Assembly (NCBI GenBank): GCA_003695005.1
Contig: RFJE01000420.1
Span: forward strand, 1-7,432
DNA: 7,432 bases
Direction of reading: 5' to 3'
DNA from: Candidatus Hydrogenedentota bacterium
GTDB lineage: Bacteria > Spirochaetota > Leptospiria > Turneriellales > J094
Each line of letters begins with the position of its first letter. The first letter of the stretch is position 1. The notes under the pieces are model-generated. The model had not been told where the DNA came from and made no database searches. It was given only the letters and a program-made list of their open reading frames with translations. This document shows, piece by piece, positions 5,585-7,432 of this stretch. The translations under genes were made by a program, and so were the position numbers.

Positions 5585-7195
5585 TTACAATATCCCCTTA
5601 CACAGCATTTCGTAACAAGAATGAATGGCATCTTCTATATTGGTTAGTCCAAAATAACATTGGCTAATTTCATTTGCTTCTTGTGGAGCAAAACTAGAAA
5701 GCGTTTTTACCGAATAAAAATACTTTCCCATTAAATACCATGCTAAAAGAGCAAAGTCTCTTTTTTTCTCTTCTATAGAATACGTTGGTAATGGAAAGGC
5801 TACATCGTAAAAGGAAAGTTTTAACTGTGTAACAATTAAGATAAGATCAGCCAATGCAAATTCAATATGTTGTCCTGGTTTTTTCGGAAGCTTCTCTGAA
5901 ACTTTTTCTAAAAAAGCTTCTAAAGCTTGCATAAGTTCTAACTCTTTCCCGTATAAGGATTTAGGGTAAGCTTGTTGTGCCGTTTGCAGATCGCTATTCC
6001 CTGCTAGTTTTTGCACTTTCTCTTGAAAGGTTTGCATATTACCAAAGCTAGCTGCAATAATGGAACGCTGCACTTCACTAGTGCCACCACCAATGGTGCC
6101 AAGCTTAATATCTCGATAATTTCTTTCTACGTGATACTCTTTCATGTAGCCATACCCGCCATGAACCTGAACAGCTTCCGAAGCCATTTCCTCGCCTGTT
6201 TCCGAGGCAAATAGTTTTAAGAGGGAACTTTCCATTGGCAAGCTCGCACCGGCATCCTTTTGACGAGCAACCCCATATAAAAGCCGTCTTCCGGCTTGCA
6301 TGGTGACCCACATTTTTACAATTTTTTCTTGGATAGCATAAAATTCACCAATTTTTTTTCCAAACTGTATTCGCTCATTGGCATAGCGTAAACACTTTTC
6401 AATAATAAACTCACTTCCGCCAATCATGGCAGCAATTAACACGGTTCGCTCCCATTCTAATGTCGCCTTGCCAATTCGCATAAAACCTGAGTGAAGGGGC
6501 CCTAGCAAGTTTTCTTTTGGAACAATCATATCTTCAAAAACTAATTCAGCTGTGGTGGAAGTATTATGTCCTAATTTATCTAAAACTTTTGAAACCGAAA
6601 ACCCACTAAAATTTTTCTCCACAATAAATGCAGAAATACCCATAGGCGAACGAGATTTTTTCTCTCCGGTTCTAGCCATGACAATAAACACATGCCCAAT
6701 TGGCCCATTCGTAATAAACATTTTCGATCCGTTAATAACAAAGCCTTTATCCGTTTGTTTTGCTCGAGTAATCATAGAAGCGGCATCCGAACCGGAACCT
6801 GGCTCTGTTAGCCCAAGACCTGCTACCCACTCTCCTGTAGCTAATTTAGGCAAATACTTTTGTTTTTGCTCTTCGTTGCCAAAAAGCACAATTGGCATCG
6901 TCCCAATGATGATATGTGCTCCCCATGCTAAACCAAGGCCACCATCCGAACTACCGGCATTAAAAGCTTCCGAAGCATGACAGCATTGCAAGCAAGTTGC
7001 TCCTTGCCCACCGTACTGCTCGGGAATCGCCATGCCATTTAAACCCATGGACCCCATTTCCTGCCAAAGAGTTTCATCCCATTTGTGGTTCTTATCCCTG
7101 TCTAGTACAGAGGGTAAAACTTTTTCTCTAGCAAAATCTTTTACTGTATTGTAAAAGTCTTCTTCTTCGGGTTTTAAGTATGGATTTAAAAACAT
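5585..7195 (-). CDS. Acyl-CoA dehydrogenase with C-terminal extension (IVD/long-chain-like catalytic Glu)
   Basis: This FAD enzyme introduces the alpha-beta double bond in acyl-CoA and passes electrons to ETF. From ATG 7195 it has 536 residues; the frame stays open to TTG 7231, which I reject because that TTG abuts a TTGACA box. In the 536-residue numbering, the N-terminal helices include 'MAIPEQYGGQG' (about 55-65), the FAD/substrate strands include 'GLGLTEPGSGSDAAS' (126-140) and 'KMFITNG' (158-164), and a C-terminal bundle follows. The family signature 'VHGGYGYMKEYHVER' and the end 'GGGTSEVQR' are clear. The position of the usual catalytic Glu ('YEGT' in MCAD) is Gly (G370). Instead 'LEWERT' carries Glu249 on the helix used by isovaleryl-CoA and long-chain dehydrogenases. 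About 145 extra residues beyond the core recall the VLCAD/ACAD9 C-terminal domain. The chain length acted on cannot be decided. Confidence 0.9.
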   Translation of the reverse strand: MFLNPYLKPEEEDFYNTVKDFAREKVLPSVLDRDKNHKWDETLWQEMGSMGLNGMAIPEQYGGQGATCLQCCHASEAFNAGSSDGGLGLAWGAHIIIGTMPIVLFGNEEQKQKYLPKLATGEWVAGLGLTEPGSGSDAASMITRAKQTDKGFVINGSKMFITNGPIGHVFIVMARTGEKKSRSPMGISAFIVEKNFSGFSVSKVLDKLGHNTSTTAELVFEDMIVPKENLLGPLHSGFMRIGKATLEWERTVLIAAMIGGSEFIIEKCLRYANERIQFGKKIGEFYAIQEKIVKMWVTMQAGRRLLYGVARQKDAGASLPMESSLLKLFASETGEEMASEAVQVHGGYGYMKEYHVERNYRDIKLGTIGGGTSEVQRSIIAASFGNMQTFQEKVQKLAGNSDLQTAQQAYPKSLYGKELELMQALEAFLEKVSEKLPKKPGQHIEFALADLILIVTQLKLSFYDVAFPLPTYSIEEKKRDFALLAWYLMGKYFYSVKTLSSFAPQEANEISQCYFGLTNIEDAIHSCYEMLCKGIL

Positions 7196-7199
7196 AAAC

Positions 7200-7228
7200 A
7201 ATCTTGCAGCTTCCAAACCTGCTGTCAA
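7200..7228 (-). promoter_or_regulatory. Probable sigma-70 promoter of the acyl-CoA dehydrogenase
   Basis: On the minus strand a perfect TTGACA lies at 7228-7223. Seventeen bases on is a poor -10 candidate, AAGATT (7205-7200). The ATG at 7195 starts 33 bases after the first base of the -35 box, almost the same spacing as at the first gene of the window (34). A leaderless or near-leaderless mRNA is inferred. Confidence 0.4.
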
Positions 7229-7245
7229 CAAAATTGAACACTTGT

Positions 7246-7431
7246 TTAATTCTTTACAGACACATTCACATATTCATGCACTTTGTCTAAAATCGATGGT
7301 GGAATATTTAGGTTTTTTTCTTTTATACGTTCAATATATTTATGAAATGAACGAGTGTGAGTAGAAGTTGTCGTTAAAAGCTTCAAGGCATCGGTAAGTT
7401 TATCTTCAATTTTAGAAAACAGCTCTTTATT
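7246..7431 (-). CDS. C-terminal end of an unknown protein, cut by the window edge
   Basis: Reading leftward from the right edge, one frame stays open for 61 codons and stops at TAA (7248-7246). The start lies beyond the window. The residues read NKELFSKIEDKLTDALKLL, then a Thr/Ser-rich turn, HKYIERIKEKNLNIPPSI and LDKVHEYVNVSVKN. This is a charged, largely helical tail with no membrane segment, and I do not recognise it. Its composition looks coding, with Lys/Glu/Leu-rich helices. It ends 50 bases before the acyl-CoA dehydrogenase ATG on the same strand, so it could be the upstream gene of one operon, although a TTGACA box lies in the gap. Confidence 0.6.
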   Translation of the reverse strand, partial: NKELFSKIEDKLTDALKLLTTTSTHTRSFHKYIERIKEKNLNIPPSILDKVHEYVNVSVKN

Positions 7432-7432
7432 A

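Noticed and set aside
6552..6980. Plus-strand frame of 142 codons inside the acyl-CoA dehydrogenase
   Set aside because: It lies wholly antisense to a strongly conserved enzyme region and resembles no known domain. It is a shadow frame.
7196..7231. TTG 7231 as the start of the acyl-CoA dehydrogenase
   Set aside because: The extra 12 residues have no family counterpart, and the codon lies directly against a perfect TTGACA box that probably serves as the promoter for ATG 7195.

Overview
The window looks like chromosomal DNA of a low-GC spirochaete, most likely a member of the Leptospira group. Three clues point there. The YcgR-N/PilZ-type protein has the layout of the DUF1577 family, which I know mainly from Leptospira. 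A secreted protein has the sequence pattern of the spirochaetal periplasmic-flagellum sheath protein FlaA. The genes are AT-rich and almost none has a visible Shine-Dalgarno sequence. The genus is an inference; the window holds no rRNA or other marker gene.

Plus strand (about 1-4872). After an AT-rich leader with a TTGACA-type promoter (212-240) comes a small four-cysteine zinc-ribbon protein (246-431). It overlaps by 19 bases a fused enzyme for ADP-heptose synthesis (413-1450): a GmhB-type phosphatase joined to the HldE/RfaE2 adenylyltransferase, with no kinase domain. Directly after that stop codon lies a GC-rich block of about 140 bases (1451-1590) with several nested complementary segments. 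It is the best candidate here for an undescribed structured RNA or hairpin-forming element. A FlaA-like secreted protein follows (best start GTG 1725, ends 2483), then a short second GC-richer gap. Next is a 16-base inverted repeat set in a promoter (2550-2565), the YcgR-N/PilZ protein (2575-3828), and rlmN (3850-4872), which is probably co-transcribed with it.

Minus strand (7432-4859). Reading right to left there is the C-terminal end of an unknown protein cut by the window edge (7246-7431), an acyl-CoA dehydrogenase with a long C-terminal extension (7195-5585), and a class II aldolase/adducin-family protein (5542-4859). The last overlaps the end of rlmN tail to tail by 14 bases.

Themes: envelope sugar synthesis, periplasmic flagellum and c-di-GMP signalling on the plus strand; acyl-CoA oxidation and small-carbonyl metabolism on the minus strand. 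The most unusual points are the 1451-1590 element, a PilZ domain apparently split by a long GAF-like insertion, the palindrome in the promoter of that gene, the phosphatase-adenylyltransferase fusion, and start codons placed so close to promoters that leaderless mRNAs are likely.
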